Source: Microbacterium testaceum StLB037
GTDB taxonomy: Bacteria > Actinomycetota > Actinomycetes > Actinomycetales > Microbacteriaceae
DNA length: 64,000 bases
Direction of reading: 5' to 3'
NCBI RefSeq assembly: GCF_008763945.1
Contig: NZ_VTQH01000001.1
Span: forward strand, 868,110-932,109
The notes under the pieces: generated by a model
What the model was told of the DNA's origin: nothing
The model's input: the letters and a program-made list of their open reading frames with translations, nothing else
The model's database searches: none
Part shown: piece after piece, positions 1 through 8,814 of the stretch
How the letters are laid out: every line of letters begins with the position of its first letter
How positions within the stretch are numbered: the stretch's first letter is position 1
Position numbers and translations under genes: made by a program

Positions 1-534
1 GCTGAAGACGCTCGTCACGACGAAGGCGAGGCCCTGCACCGTGCCGACGAGTCCGTTCGCGTGGGCGTGACGCTCGACGGGGACGAGGAGGGTGACGGTC
101 GTCGACAGGGCGATGTTGCGGAGGTTCTCGATCACGGCCCCGGCCAGGACGATGCCCGAGAACAGCCAGAACCACGGCTCCCCGAGATCGAGCAGGGTGG
201 CCTCGGGGAACGCCAGCCAGAGCGCCCCCGCCAGCAGGAACGCCACGAGCGTCACGAACCCGGAGACGACCATCACCCGGTGCTTGCGGTGGCGGTCGAT
301 GAGCGAGCCGAAGACCATCGCGAAGACGGCGAGCAGAAGCATGTAGGCGCCGCCGACGATGCCGGTGGCGAGGACGGAGCGGGTCTCGAGGTAGACCCAG
401 AACGTGAGGGCGAACCAGAGGAAGCTCGTGGTCACGTTGGCCGCGGCCGTGTTGACGAGCACCGCCAGGAAGGTGCGGTGCCCCGCGGACGCGACCGCGG
501 CGGGCGGTGCTGCGGAGGCCGGACTCTCGGACAT
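1..534 (-). CDS. MFS transporter, N-terminal part (cut by window edge)
   Basis: The reverse strand reads from an ATG at 534 without a stop to the window edge, giving the first 178 residues of a membrane protein. After a short Ala/Pro-rich tail the protein has hydrophobic segments near residues 25-50, 55-75, 88-110 and 123-140. The motif FGSLIDRHRKHRVM after the second segment matches the loop 2-3 signature of the major facilitator superfamily (G-x-L-x-D-R-x-x-R-K/R). This predicts an inner-membrane secondary transporter or efflux protein; the substrate cannot be told. The C-terminal half lies outside the window. Confidence 0.85.
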   Translation of the reverse strand, partial: MSESPASAAPPAAVASAGHRTFLAVLVNTAAANVTTSFLWFALTFWVYLETRSVLATGIVGGAYMLLLAVFAMVFGSLIDRHRKHRVMVVSGFVTLVAFLLAGALWLAFPEATLLDLGEPWFWLFSGIVLAGAVIENLRNIALSTTVTLLVPVERHAHANGLVGTVQGLAFVVTSVFS

Positions 535-595
535 AGCGCCACGGTAGACCGGGGCTCCGACATTGACCAGGGCCGGGTCAGGGACCCTGGGGGGG

Positions 596-705
596 CGGGT
601 GCCCGGGGCTGGTCGGGTGCCCGGGGCTGGTCGGGTGCCCGGGGCGGGTCGAGTGCCCGAGCGGGGCGGGTCGGGTGCCCGGGGCGGGTCGAGTGCCCGG
701 GTGGA
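596..705. repeat. 18-bp GC-rich tandem repeat, about six copies
   Basis: Six consecutive copies of an 18-bp unit (consensus CGGGTGCCCGGGGCKGGT) begin at 596, 614, 632, 650, 672 and 690. The fourth copy carries a 4-bp insertion and the last is truncated. The array fills the gap between the MFS start and the helicase 3' end. Each unit contains the near-palindrome TGCCCGGGGC, so it could form hairpins and might act as a terminator for the helicase gene or be a slippage-prone minisatellite. No convincing coding sequence covers it. Confidence 0.85.
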
Positions 706-801
706 CCGTGGGCCGAAGGTCGGGGTCCCTGAGCCGAGGGCCGGTGGGCTGACGGCTGGCGTCTGGCGGCCCGGGGTGTCCATGCCCCGAGACTCAGCCG
801 G

Positions 802-3800
802 TCAGTCGATGAGGCTCCGGATGTCGGCCGCCGTCAGACGCGTCGCCCCGCCGAAGGCCTCCCCCTCTCCCCCGTCGAGCACGCGAGAGAACAGATCGGC
901 CTTCGCCTCGCGGAGGGCCACCACCTTCTGCTCGATGGTGTCGGCGGCGACGAGGCGGTAGACGATCACCGGTCGGGTCTGCCCGATCCGGTGGGCGCGA
1001 TCGATGGCCTGGTCTTCGACGGCGGGGTTCCACCACGGGTCGAGCAGCACCACGTAGTCGGCCTCGACGAGGTTGAGCCCGACCCCACCCGCCTTCAGCG
1101 AGATGAAGAACGCCGGGTCGTCGCCGTCCCGGAAGCGGTCGATCTCGGACTGACGGTGCGTGGTGGCGCCGTCGAGATAGCCCGAGGCCAGCCCCGCCTC
1201 GGTGCATCTGTCACGCGCCGCGCGCAAGAACCGGGTGAACTGGCTCAGCACCAGGACGCGGTGCCCCTCGGCGGCGGCCTCGGCGACCAGGTCGACCAGG
1301 GCATCGAGCTTGGCGGAGGGTGCCTCGCCCTCGTCGACGAGCGCGGGGTCCAGCGCGAGCTGGCGCAGCATCGTCAGCGAGCGGAAGATGGCGAAGCGGT
1401 TGCCGTCGGCGTCGTCGAGGAGCCCGAGCAGCCGTTGACGCTCGCGATGGAAGCGCCGGTCGTACAGCTTGCGGTGAGCGGGATGGAGGGTCACCTCGAC
1501 CACGGTCTCCTGCTTGGAGGGCAGCTCGGCGGCGACGAGCTCTTTCGTTCGCCGGAGCAGGAAGGGACGGATGCGGCGGCGCAGCAGATCGAGCCGGGCG
1601 TTGTCGGACTGCTTCTCGATCGGCGTCCGGTACATCGCCGTGAACGACTCCCGCGTTCCCAGGAGCCCCGGAGCCACGAGAGACATGAGCGCCCAGAGCT
1701 CGAGGAGGTTGTTCTCCATCGGAGTACCGGTGATGACGAGCGTGAACGGCACCGACAGCGCCCGCGCCGCGCGATAGCCTCGCGACGACGGGTTCTTGAT
1801 CTGCTGGGCCTCGTCGAGAACGAGTCCCGACCACGCGACATCGGCGTACTGCTCCTGCTCCAGGCGGAACAGGGCGTAGCTGGTCACCACCACGTGTGCG
1901 CCGGCGGCTGCATCGGCGATCGGGCCCGCTCGCCGCGCCTGCGTCGACGTGACCGTCGTCACCCGGAGTCCCGGTGCGAAGGCCGCGCACTCGCGCGCCC
2001 AGTTGCCGACCACGCTGGTCGGCGCGACGATGAGGAACGGCGCCATCCCGGGGTCGTCCTCTCGGGCGGCCTCCATCATCGCGATCGCCTGCACGGTCTT
2101 GCCCAGCCCCATGTCGTCGGCGAGCACGCCGCCCAGACCCTGCGTCCGGAGGAAGTGCAGCCAGTCCAGACCGGAACGTTGATAGTCGCGCAGCGTCGCA
2201 CGCAGCCCCACCGGCGGAGCGATGGGGGCGAGCGACGCCTCATCGGTGAGGCCGCGGACGCGCAGCCACCACTCCGCCTCGTGCGCGGCGAGCAACCCGA
2301 GTTCTTCGAGGTCGTCCCAGAGGCCGATGTTGTAGCGGTTGAGCTTCAGTTCGCCGTCCGGTCGATCGGCGAGCGTGCGCGCCTCGTCGATGACAGCGCG
2401 CAAGCGGTCGAAGGCCGGGGTGTCGAGGCGGACGTACGACCCATCACCCAGGAAGAGTGCACGGTGGCCGACGACGAGAGCCGTATACAGGTCGGCGAAG
2501 TCCACTTCGGCGTCACCCACCGTGACGCGCGCGTGCAGGTCGAACCAGTCGCTGCCGTCGTCGTCTCCGGTTCGCAGCTCGACGGAGGCCGGCTCGGTGG
2601 CCGCACGGTACGACTCGCCCCCCTCCGCGATCCGCACCCGGACGTGGTCGAGATCGCGCAGGCGCGGCACGGCCTCGACGACGAAGATCGCGGCATCGGC
2701 CGGAGCCAGCGGCCGGGGCGGGGTGGTGCCCGACGCGGACGGCTGCGGCAGCTCCACACCCAGCGCAGCCGATAGGCGCGACGCGGCATCCCATATCGCG
2801 GCCTCGTGCGCCTCGTCGCGCCGACCGTTCGTCGACGTTCGATCCCAGCGCGCCGTCACGAACGCCTGCGCCCCCCGGTGCTCGACAGCGAGCTCGAGAA
2901 TCGGGCGGGGCGGCGGCGGCAGCTCGATCGTCCCCTTCGGCGAGACCACGGGCGCCTCCAGCTGGAGCCGGGGCAGGTAGTCGCGGAAGAAGGTGTCGGA
3001 GGCGGCGTCCACGGACAGCGCCCCCGTCCGCGCCAGTAGCCCTCGCAGAGCTCCCGTGACCGGAGCGGCGAGGCGGGCCAGCGTGAAGCGTTCGTCGTCA
3101 CCGTCTCTGTCGGACACGTAGGCCAGCGCCACGGCGGGGTCACCCACCACCCACGAGGGCGAGGAGGAGATGTCGTCGTCGATGCCCTCGACGATCCCCC
3201 GGAGGTGCAGCGCCGAGCCACGGCGATCGATGGCGACGGCGGCGGTCTTCGCCGTCTCGAGGACGTGGACGGGGTGATGAGCGCCCGAGCCCGCGACCAG
3301 CGGCACGCCCGCCGCCATGACGGCCTCGAGCTGCATCCAGAGCGAATGGGGCGGCACGGCGGAGAGCGGCATCCACTCGTCGGAGAGGAACGCCCCGTTC
3401 CCGGAGCGGCCGAGACGGCCCAGGCTGTCGAGGGCCGCGCGCGCCCGCGTGTCGGCGGAGAGCGACGACAGGCCCGACCACCCGGCGCGCCCCTTGATCC
3501 AGGTGCCGCGGGTGCCCTTCATCCCGGGGCGCGCGGTCAGGGTCAAAGCGGTGCTGCGCCCGTGACCACCGCCGCGGCGGATGGCGAGGAACAGGCACAG
3601 CTCGGCCTCGGGCTCGTGCTCGATCCGCGCACCCACGGCGAGCAGCTCGTCCAACGATCGCTGCCACTCGGGGCGCGGGGGCCGACCCGCCGAGATCAGG
3701 CGATCGATGAGCACGACGGCTGCCGCGCAGCAGTGCTCGCACTCCGGGCCCCGCCCGCAGGAGCACCACCCCGACACGCGCGTGAAGTCGGTGGGGACCC

Positions 3801-3984
3801 GCAGTTCGAGATGCTCATAGCCCGCCGCGCCGAAAGACTGCGCCGAGACGACGACGACGCCGTCGAAGCTCTTCACGTCACCGACCTCGACCGAGCCGTA
3901 GACCAGGAGCCGATCCGCGCGCGTCATCGCCGCCGGAGAGAAGATCTCGCCGGCGATGCTGAGCGCCTCGGGGTCGATGTGCAT
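802..3984 (-). CDS. SWIM zinc-finger SNF2-family helicase
   Basis: A 1060-residue DNA-dependent ATPase of the SNF2/RapA type, expected to translocate on DNA and remodel DNA-protein complexes. A SWIM zinc finger (C-x-C-x(n)-C-x-H) lies near residues 73-90. The helicase core fills the C-terminal half: motif I DDMGLGKT near 625, motif II DEAQ near 724, motif III TGTPMEN near 753, motif V GGVGLN near 968 and motif VI AHRIGQ near 998. I chose the ATG at 3984 because the reading frame stays open upstream but loses family-like sequence and would overlap the divergent aldolase. Actinobacterial homologues have the same SWIM plus SNF2 layout; the exact cellular role is unknown. Confidence 0.92.
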   Translation of the reverse strand: MHIDPEALSIAGEIFSPAAMTRADRLLVYGSVEVGDVKSFDGVVVVSAQSFGAAGYEHLELRVPTDFTRVSGWCSCGRGPECEHCCAAAVVLIDRLISAGRPPRPEWQRSLDELLAVGARIEHEPEAELCLFLAIRRGGGHGRSTALTLTARPGMKGTRGTWIKGRAGWSGLSSLSADTRARAALDSLGRLGRSGNGAFLSDEWMPLSAVPPHSLWMQLEAVMAAGVPLVAGSGAHHPVHVLETAKTAAVAIDRRGSALHLRGIVEGIDDDISSSPSWVVGDPAVALAYVSDRDGDDERFTLARLAAPVTGALRGLLARTGALSVDAASDTFFRDYLPRLQLEAPVVSPKGTIELPPPPRPILELAVEHRGAQAFVTARWDRTSTNGRRDEAHEAAIWDAASRLSAALGVELPQPSASGTTPPRPLAPADAAIFVVEAVPRLRDLDHVRVRIAEGGESYRAATEPASVELRTGDDDGSDWFDLHARVTVGDAEVDFADLYTALVVGHRALFLGDGSYVRLDTPAFDRLRAVIDEARTLADRPDGELKLNRYNIGLWDDLEELGLLAAHEAEWWLRVRGLTDEASLAPIAPPVGLRATLRDYQRSGLDWLHFLRTQGLGGVLADDMGLGKTVQAIAMMEAAREDDPGMAPFLIVAPTSVVGNWARECAAFAPGLRVTTVTSTQARRAGPIADAAAGAHVVVTSYALFRLEQEQYADVAWSGLVLDEAQQIKNPSSRGYRAARALSVPFTLVITGTPMENNLLELWALMSLVAPGLLGTRESFTAMYRTPIEKQSDNARLDLLRRRIRPFLLRRTKELVAAELPSKQETVVEVTLHPAHRKLYDRRFHRERQRLLGLLDDADGNRFAIFRSLTMLRQLALDPALVDEGEAPSAKLDALVDLVAEAAAEGHRVLVLSQFTRFLRAARDRCTEAGLASGYLDGATTHRQSEIDRFRDGDDPAFFISLKAGGVGLNLVEADYVVLLDPWWNPAVEDQAIDRAHRIGQTRPVIVYRLVAADTIEQKVVALREAKADLFSRVLDGGEGEAFGGATRLTAADIRSLID

Positions 3985-4092
3985 TCCGCCATTCTTCCCG
4001 GCCCCACCGACACTCGAGGGCCCAGGCGGGGCCGGATGGGGACAACCCGCCGTGATCCGCGGGTGGGGAGGAGGGGCGAGTCCGACGGTCGT

Positions 4093-4098
4093 TACGCT
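4093..4098 (+). promoter_or_regulatory. -10 element of a leaderless promoter (TACGCT)
   Basis: TACGCT matches the actinobacterial -10 consensus TANNNT and ends six bases before the GTG of the threonine aldolase gene, so transcription would start at or next to the start codon. No ribosome binding site precedes that GTG, which agrees with leaderless translation. Confidence 0.5.
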
Positions 4099-4104
4099 GG
4101 AACG

Positions 4105-5172
4105 GTGACCACCCTCCACGACTCCTCGGTGCGCGGCTTCGCCTCCGACAACTACTCCGGCATCCACCCCGATGTCCTCGCCGCGATCTCCGCCGCCAAT
4201 GACGGCCACCAGGTCGCGTATGGCGAAGACGTCTACACCGCCCGCCTCCAGGAGCTGTTCGTCTCGCTTCTCGGCGACGGCGTCGAGGCCTACCCGGTCT
4301 TCAACGGAACGGGCGCCAACGTCGTCGGCCTGCAGTCGATGCTCCCCCGCTGGGGCGCCGTGATCTCGGCATCCACCGCTCATATCAACGTCGATGAGGG
4401 CGGCGCGCCCGAGCGGGTGGGCGGGATCAAGCTGCTCACCGTTCCCACCGACGACGGCAAGCTCACCCCCGAGCTCGTCGATCGCGAAGCGTGGGGCTGG
4501 GGCGATGAGCACCGCGCCCAGCCGCTCGTCGTCTCGATCACCCAGTCGACCGAACTGGGCACGCTGTACAGCGTCGAGGAGATCCGCGAGCTCGCCGCCC
4601 ACGCCCACGGACACGGCATGCGCCTGCACATGGACGGCGCGCGCATCTCGAACGCCGCCGCGGCCCTCGACGTCCCGCTGCGCACCTTCACCCGCGATGC
4701 CGGCGTGGACGTGCTCAGCTTCGGAGGCACCAAGAACGGCGCGATGATCGGCGAAGCCATCGTGGTGCTCGACCCCGAGGCGTCCACGGGGCTGACCTAC
4801 CTGCGCAAGCTCGACATGCAGCTCTCCAGCAAGATGCGCTTCGTGTCCGCTCAGCTAGTCGCACTGCTCGAGAACGATCTCTGGCTGCGCAACGCCCGCC
4901 ACTCCAACGCCATGGCTCAGCGTCTGCGCGCCGGTATCGAGGCGGGTCTCACCGACGGCTCGATCCAGGGCGTCGAGTTCACCCAGCCCACGCAGGCGAA
5001 CGGTGTCTTCGCGACGCTTCCCGTCGGCGTCGCCGATCGGCTCCGCGAGAGCTTCCGCTTCTACGACTGGGACGAGCTGCGGCGCGAGGTGCGCTGGATG
5101 TGCTCTTTCGACACCACCGAGGCCGACATCGACGCGTTCGTCCAGGCGGTCGCGCGCGAGACGACCGCCTGA
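4105..5172 (+). CDS. low-specificity L-threonine aldolase
   Basis: A 355-residue PLP enzyme of the threonine aldolase/beta-eliminating lyase family, predicted to cleave L-threonine or L-allo-threonine to glycine and acetaldehyde in the cytosol. Family features include FASDNYSGIHP at the N terminus, MDGARISNAA (PLP-ring Asp region) and the PLP lysine in SFGGTKNG, about two thirds of the way along. Length is normal for the family. The GTG start is preferred because a TACGCT -10 box lies six bases upstream and the protein then begins at the usual family N terminus. The gene is divergent from the SNF2 helicase and ends in a strong hairpin shared with the convergent M3 peptidase gene. Confidence 0.93.
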   Translation: MTTLHDSSVRGFASDNYSGIHPDVLAAISAANDGHQVAYGEDVYTARLQELFVSLLGDGVEAYPVFNGTGANVVGLQSMLPRWGAVISASTAHINVDEGGAPERVGGIKLLTVPTDDGKLTPELVDREAWGWGDEHRAQPLVVSITQSTELGTLYSVEEIRELAAHAHGHGMRLHMDGARISNAAAALDVPLRTFTRDAGVDVLSFGGTKNGAMIGEAIVVLDPEASTGLTYLRKLDMQLSSKMRFVSAQLVALLENDLWLRNARHSNAMAQRLRAGIEAGLTDGSIQGVEFTQPTQANGVFATLPVGVADRLRESFRFYDWDELRREVRWMCSFDTTEADIDAFVQAVARETTA

Positions 5173-5185
5173 CGCACCGCGAGGC

Positions 5186-5227
5186 GAGAGGGTCGCGGCA
5201 TCCTGATCGGGATGCCGCGGCCCTCTC
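5186..5227. terminator. bidirectional intrinsic terminator
   Basis: An 18-bp inverted repeat (5186-5203 with 5210-5227, one G-T wobble) with a 6-base loop lies between the convergent ends of the threonine aldolase and M3 peptidase genes. Pyrimidine-rich sequence follows the plus-strand arm. It can stop transcription from either side. Confidence 0.8.
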
Positions 5228-5233
5228 TTCTCA

Positions 5234-7156
5234 TCAGGCGCCGGCGAGCCAGGCCCGGTAGGCGTCGAAGGTGGACTCCCGGCCCAGGAACGACTCCACG
5301 AGGTCGCGGGCGTCGCGGGTGCCGCCCGGCTCGAGGATCTCGCGCCGGTAGCGCGTGGCCGCCTCGACGTCGAACAGGTCGTCGCCGAAGGCGGAGAGCA
5401 GATCGCGCGCGATCACGAGGCTCCACTGGTACGTGTAGTAGCAGGCGCCGTAGCCGGTGAGGTGCCCGAAGCCGGCGTAGGAGTGCGAGCCGTCGAGCGG
5501 AGTGACGGGGCTGGCGGCGCGGTAGTAGCCGTCCACGGCGGCGGCGAGGTCGGCGGGCCGGTCGACGTGCAGGCGGTACGAGGTCGTCGCGTGCCCGAGC
5601 TGACGCGTGACCTCGAGGGCCCGGCCGAACGCGTCGGCCGTCCGCATGCGCGCGACGAGGTCGGCGGGGATCGGCTCACCCTCGTCGTTCACGGCGAAGG
5701 CGGCGAGCGCCTCGGCGTCCCACGCCCATTCCTCGAGCAGCTGGCTGGGCGCCTCGACGAAGTCCCACTCCGTCGCCACGCCCGTCCACCGCGCCCAGCT
5801 CTGATGGCCGCCGAGGATGTCGTGCACGAGGTGTCCGAACTCGTGGAAGAACGTCACCACCTCGTCGTGCTCGAGGAGACCGCGGGAGAAGTTGCAGAGC
5901 AGCACCGACTCGGGAAGCGACCGCCCGGAGATACCGGGGGCGAGACCGAAGCAGGCCGCGTGGTTGTACTTGCCGTCACGGGGGTGGAGGTCGAGGTGGA
6001 TGCGGCCGAGTCGCTCCTCGCCGCGGACGACGTCGTAGGTGCGGACGTCGTCGTGCCACGAGGGCGCGTCGACCGGAACGTAGCGCACGTCGAGCAGACG
6101 CCCGGTCGTGTCGAGCACCCCATCGAGCACGCGGTCGAAGCGGAAGTACGACCGCACGAGCTGCGCGTCGACGTCGCACTCCTCGCGCTTGAGCGCGCCG
6201 AGGATGTACCAGAAGTCGGCGATCGTCACCGCCTCTGCACCGGGGTCGTCTCGTCGCAGACGGTCGAGCACGCGCGCGTACTCCTGAGCCGCCGCCGGGG
6301 CGACCGCCTCGGCCACGCGGTCGAGGAACGCGCGCACCGCGGCGCTCGACCCGATCATGCGCGTCTCGGTCTCGTAGTCCGCCCAATCGCCGTATCCGAG
6401 CAGGGCTGCGCGCTGGGCCCGCACCGACAGCAGCTCGGCGAGCACGGCTTCGTTGACGGGCCACGCGAGGTCGTTGTACGCGCCCATCAGCGCGTGACGC
6501 ACGGACCGGTCGCGAGCGTATTCCCGTACCGGCATGAGGTCGGTGTACTCGGTCGTCAGCGCGACCATCCCGTCCTCGTCGGCCGGGTGCTCCGCGAGGA
6601 AGTCCGCGGGGAGGCCGTCGAGCGCGTACCCGGGGACGCGGACCTCCCGCCGACCCTCGCGGATGTTCCGGGAGAACGTCAACGACAGCTCGGTGTCGCG
6701 GTCGGTCAGCTCGCGAACGCGTTCCCGGTCGGCATCCGGGAGGTCCACACCTCCCCGACGGAAGTCGCGACGGACCTGCTCGAGGAAGCGCTGCTCGTCG
6801 GGGGCGAGCCCGGACGGATCGGCGTCCGCGAAAACCTTCCACAGACCGCGGTCGAGGAGTCGGCGGGACTGCACCGCGTCGACGGCCTGCGCCTGCTTCT
6901 CGGCCGCATCGCGCACCTCGGCATCGGGGTGCGACTCGCTGACGAGGTGCGAGGGCGCCGCGGCCTCGGCGAGCGCGACGTCCGCCTCGTTCCACAGCTC
7001 CAGTCGTTCGCGCAGGGACAGGTCGGGTTCGTCGACGAGACGGGCGTCGATCGCGGCGACGCGCTCGAGGCGTTCCGCGGGCCGCTCGGCGGCGAACGTC
7101 TTCCAGCCGTCGAGATCGCGAGGGAGGGACAGGGGTTCCAGGGGAGGATGCGCCAT
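5234..7156 (-). CDS. M3 family zinc oligopeptidase / peptidyl-dipeptidase
   Basis: A 640-residue cytosolic metallopeptidase of the thimet oligopeptidase/Dcp family, which trims short peptides. The zinc-binding motif FFHEFGH lies near residue 438 and supplies the two His ligands and the catalytic Glu; the third ligand is expected in the FVEAPSQLLEEW segment, which matches the family consensus. There is no signal peptide. The length is slightly below the typical 670-690. The ATG at 7156 gives a normal family N terminus. The gene reads toward the aldolase gene and shares its terminator. Distinguishing a dipeptidyl carboxypeptidase from an oligopeptidase needs comparison with characterised members. 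Confidence 0.93.
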   Translation of the reverse strand: MAHPPLEPLSLPRDLDGWKTFAAERPAERLERVAAIDARLVDEPDLSLRERLELWNEADVALAEAAAPSHLVSESHPDAEVRDAAEKQAQAVDAVQSRRLLDRGLWKVFADADPSGLAPDEQRFLEQVRRDFRRGGVDLPDADRERVRELTDRDTELSLTFSRNIREGRREVRVPGYALDGLPADFLAEHPADEDGMVALTTEYTDLMPVREYARDRSVRHALMGAYNDLAWPVNEAVLAELLSVRAQRAALLGYGDWADYETETRMIGSSAAVRAFLDRVAEAVAPAAAQEYARVLDRLRRDDPGAEAVTIADFWYILGALKREECDVDAQLVRSYFRFDRVLDGVLDTTGRLLDVRYVPVDAPSWHDDVRTYDVVRGEERLGRIHLDLHPRDGKYNHAACFGLAPGISGRSLPESVLLCNFSRGLLEHDEVVTFFHEFGHLVHDILGGHQSWARWTGVATEWDFVEAPSQLLEEWAWDAEALAAFAVNDEGEPIPADLVARMRTADAFGRALEVTRQLGHATTSYRLHVDRPADLAAAVDGYYRAASPVTPLDGSHSYAGFGHLTGYGACYYTYQWSLVIARDLLSAFGDDLFDVEAATRYRREILEPGGTRDARDLVESFLGRESTFDAYRAWLAGA

Positions 7157-7236
7157 GCCTCGACCCTAGGCAGGGCCGCCGACACCGGCAACGGTGCGGG
7201 GGATGATTCCGCTGGGACCCGGGTCGGGGAGGAGGC

Positions 7237-7851
7237 TCAGCGCAGCGCGCCCACCGAAGCCAGCGCCTGGCGGATGAGGGTGCCGCGGCCTCCCTCCATC
7301 TCATCGGAGAGGGCATCGGATGCCGCTTCCTCGGGCGACAGCCACGTCACTTCGAGCGCGTCCTGGCGCGGCTCGCAGGTGCCGGTCACCGGGACCACGA
7401 ACGCCAGGGCGACCGCGTGCTGTCGGTCGTCGTGGAAGGCGCTGACCCCGGGGAGCGGGAAGTACTCCGCCACCGTGAACGGGGTGGGCGACGGCGGCAG
7501 CAGCGGGAACGCCATGGGCCCCAGATCGTTCTCGAGGTGGCGGAAGAGCGCGTCGCGCACCGTCTCGCCGTAGCGCACGCGCCCCGAGACGAGCGTGCGG
7601 GTCATCTCGCCGAGGGGTGTCGCCCGCAGCAGGATGCCGACCTGGGTCACGGCTCCCATGCCGTCGGTGCGCACGGGCAGCGCCTCGACGTAGAGCATGG
7701 GCAGCCGGCGCCGCGCCTCGGCGAGCTCGACCTCGCTCAGCCAGCCCGGGTTGGGATGGGGACCCCCCGGGGTCCCTGAGAAGGACGCGGAGAGCGGCTC
7801 GCGCTCATCGCCGTTGTCGCCGGGTTCGGGATCGGGAGTGCGCACGGGCAT
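7237..7851 (-). CDS. NUDIX-fold protein with degenerate Nudix box
   Basis: A 204-residue protein resembling the actinobacterial DUF4916 branch of the NUDIX superfamily. After a disordered, acidic N-terminal 35 residues comes WLSEVELAEARRRLP, then a Nudix-box-like stretch starting at GRVRYGE. The canonical box is G-x5-E-x7-R-E-U-x-E-E-x-G; here the first Gly and Glu are kept but the REUXEE core reads RHLEND, so two of the metal-binding Glu positions are altered. Phosphatase activity may be weak or lost. It reads in the same direction as the M3 peptidase gene, 80 bases upstream of it. The start ATG is preceded by AGGGAG. Confidence 0.75.
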   Translation of the reverse strand: MPVRTPDPEPGDNGDEREPLSASFSGTPGGPHPNPGWLSEVELAEARRRLPMLYVEALPVRTDGMGAVTQVGILLRATPLGEMTRTLVSGRVRYGETVRDALFRHLENDLGPMAFPLLPPSPTPFTVAEYFPLPGVSAFHDDRQHAVALAFVVPVTGTCEPRQDALEVTWLSPEEAASDALSDEMEGGRGTLIRQALASVGALR

Positions 7852-7948
7852 GCTCCCTGTATATCAACGGTCCGCCCCGGATGCCGCGTGTCCGGCGCCT
7901 CGGCGTCGTTCCGGTCGCGATGTCGGAGGCCTTTGCGACAATGGCCGC

Positions 7949-8617
7949 ATGAGCGCTCACCCGTCCCTCGATCCGTCCGTCGTCCGGTGGTCCGCCCCTC
8001 CCGCCGAGCGCGCCGGACGGCCGGTCCTGGTGATGCTGCACGGCTACGGGTCCGACGAGAACGACCTCTTCGGGCTGGTCCCGTATCTCCCCGAGGCGTT
8101 CGTCGTCGCGAGCGTTCGCGCTCCGCTCGCTCCGCCGTGGCCCACGCCGGGGGCGTCCTGGTACCCCATCGAGGGCCTCGACGGCCGCGACCCCGGGACG
8201 ATCACCCTCGCCGCACACGCCGTCCTGGCCTGGATCCGCGAGGAGGTCGGTGCGGAGCCCGTCGGTCTGCTCGGTTTCTCCCAGGGCGGTGCGGTCGCCC
8301 TCCAGACCCTGCGCGTCGACCCCGAGGCCGTCTCGTTCGTCGTCGTGCTGGCCGGCTACGCCGCCTCCGGCGAACTCCCCGGCGACGCGGTTCTCGCCGA
8401 GCGTCGCCCGCCCGTGTTCTGGGGGCGCGGGGCCGCCGACGACGTCATCCCGACGACGCTCGTCGACGTCACGGCGCAGTGGCTCCCCGCCCACAGCGAG
8501 CTGAGCGGTCGCGTCTACCCCGGGCTGACCCATTCGGTCTCGCACGACGAGCTCGACGACGTCCGCGCCTTCCTCGACGCGCGTCTCGGCGAGCGGGCCC
8601 GACCCGCGACGAGCTGA
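7949..8617 (+). CDS. carboxylesterase/phospholipase-type alpha/beta hydrolase
   Basis: A 222-residue cytosolic serine hydrolase of the small carboxylesterase/acyl-protein thioesterase family. HGYGSDENDL near residue 31 forms the oxyanion region, LLGFSQGGA carries the nucleophilic Ser, and GLTHSVSHDEL carries the catalytic His; the Asp is expected in RGAADDVIP. The length is typical. The frame is open further upstream, but only the ATG at 7949 gives the family N terminus. A weak -10-like GACAAT ends six bases before the start, so it may be leaderless. The gene is divergent from the NUDIX gene; the substrate is unknown. Confidence 0.87.
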   Translation: MSAHPSLDPSVVRWSAPPAERAGRPVLVMLHGYGSDENDLFGLVPYLPEAFVVASVRAPLAPPWPTPGASWYPIEGLDGRDPGTITLAAHAVLAWIREEVGAEPVGLLGFSQGGAVALQTLRVDPEAVSFVVVLAGYAASGELPGDAVLAERRPPVFWGRGAADDVIPTTLVDVTAQWLPAHSELSGRVYPGLTHSVSHDELDDVRAFLDARLGERARPATS

Positions 8618-8644
8618 GGAGGGTACCGCGACGGCCCGTCATGG

Positions 8645-8814
8645 GCTATCGTGGGCACCCCTGTCCCCGAGAACGAGGTCTCCTCCGGTGAAGAACGTCG
8701 ACGCTTCCGCGCCCCTGTCCGCGCGCTGACCCGTCGACCCGCCGTCTTCTCGGCCTCCCTCCGCTGATGCGGACGGGTCCGGTGTCCGCGCACCCGCGTC
8801 ATCGGAGTCTTCTC
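8645..8814 (+). promoter_or_regulatory. promoter and candidate attenuator leader of the ABC-F gene
   Basis: A -10 box TATCGT lies at 8645-8650. The following ~160-base leader holds a 13-codon reading frame (8688-8729) and a perfect 8-bp inverted repeat (8728-8735 with 8772-8779) whose left arm overlaps the stop codon of that frame. The nonamer TGTCCGCGC occurs twice (from 8716 and 8783). Ribosome position on the small frame could therefore control the hairpin. Many antibiotic-resistance ABC-F genes are known to use such leaders; the function here is inference. Confidence 0.35.
8688..8729 (+). CDS. possible 13-residue leader peptide upstream of ABC-F
   Basis: GTG start, 13 codons (MKNVDASAPLSAR), TGA stop. 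It lies downstream of a TATCGT -10 box and 85 bases before the ABC-F start, and its stop codon overlaps the left arm of a perfect 8-bp stem. The only ribosome-binding hint is a weak GAGG about 10 bases upstream. It could equally be chance; it is listed because short upstream frames are a known control device for ABC-F genes. Confidence 0.3.
   Translation: MKNVDASAPLSAR

Noticed and set aside
3205..4104. Upstream extension of the threonine aldolase frame by 300 codons
   Set aside because: The extension is antisense to the SNF2 helicase and lacks conserved sequence; the GTG at 4105 with a -10 box six bases upstream fits the family N terminus.
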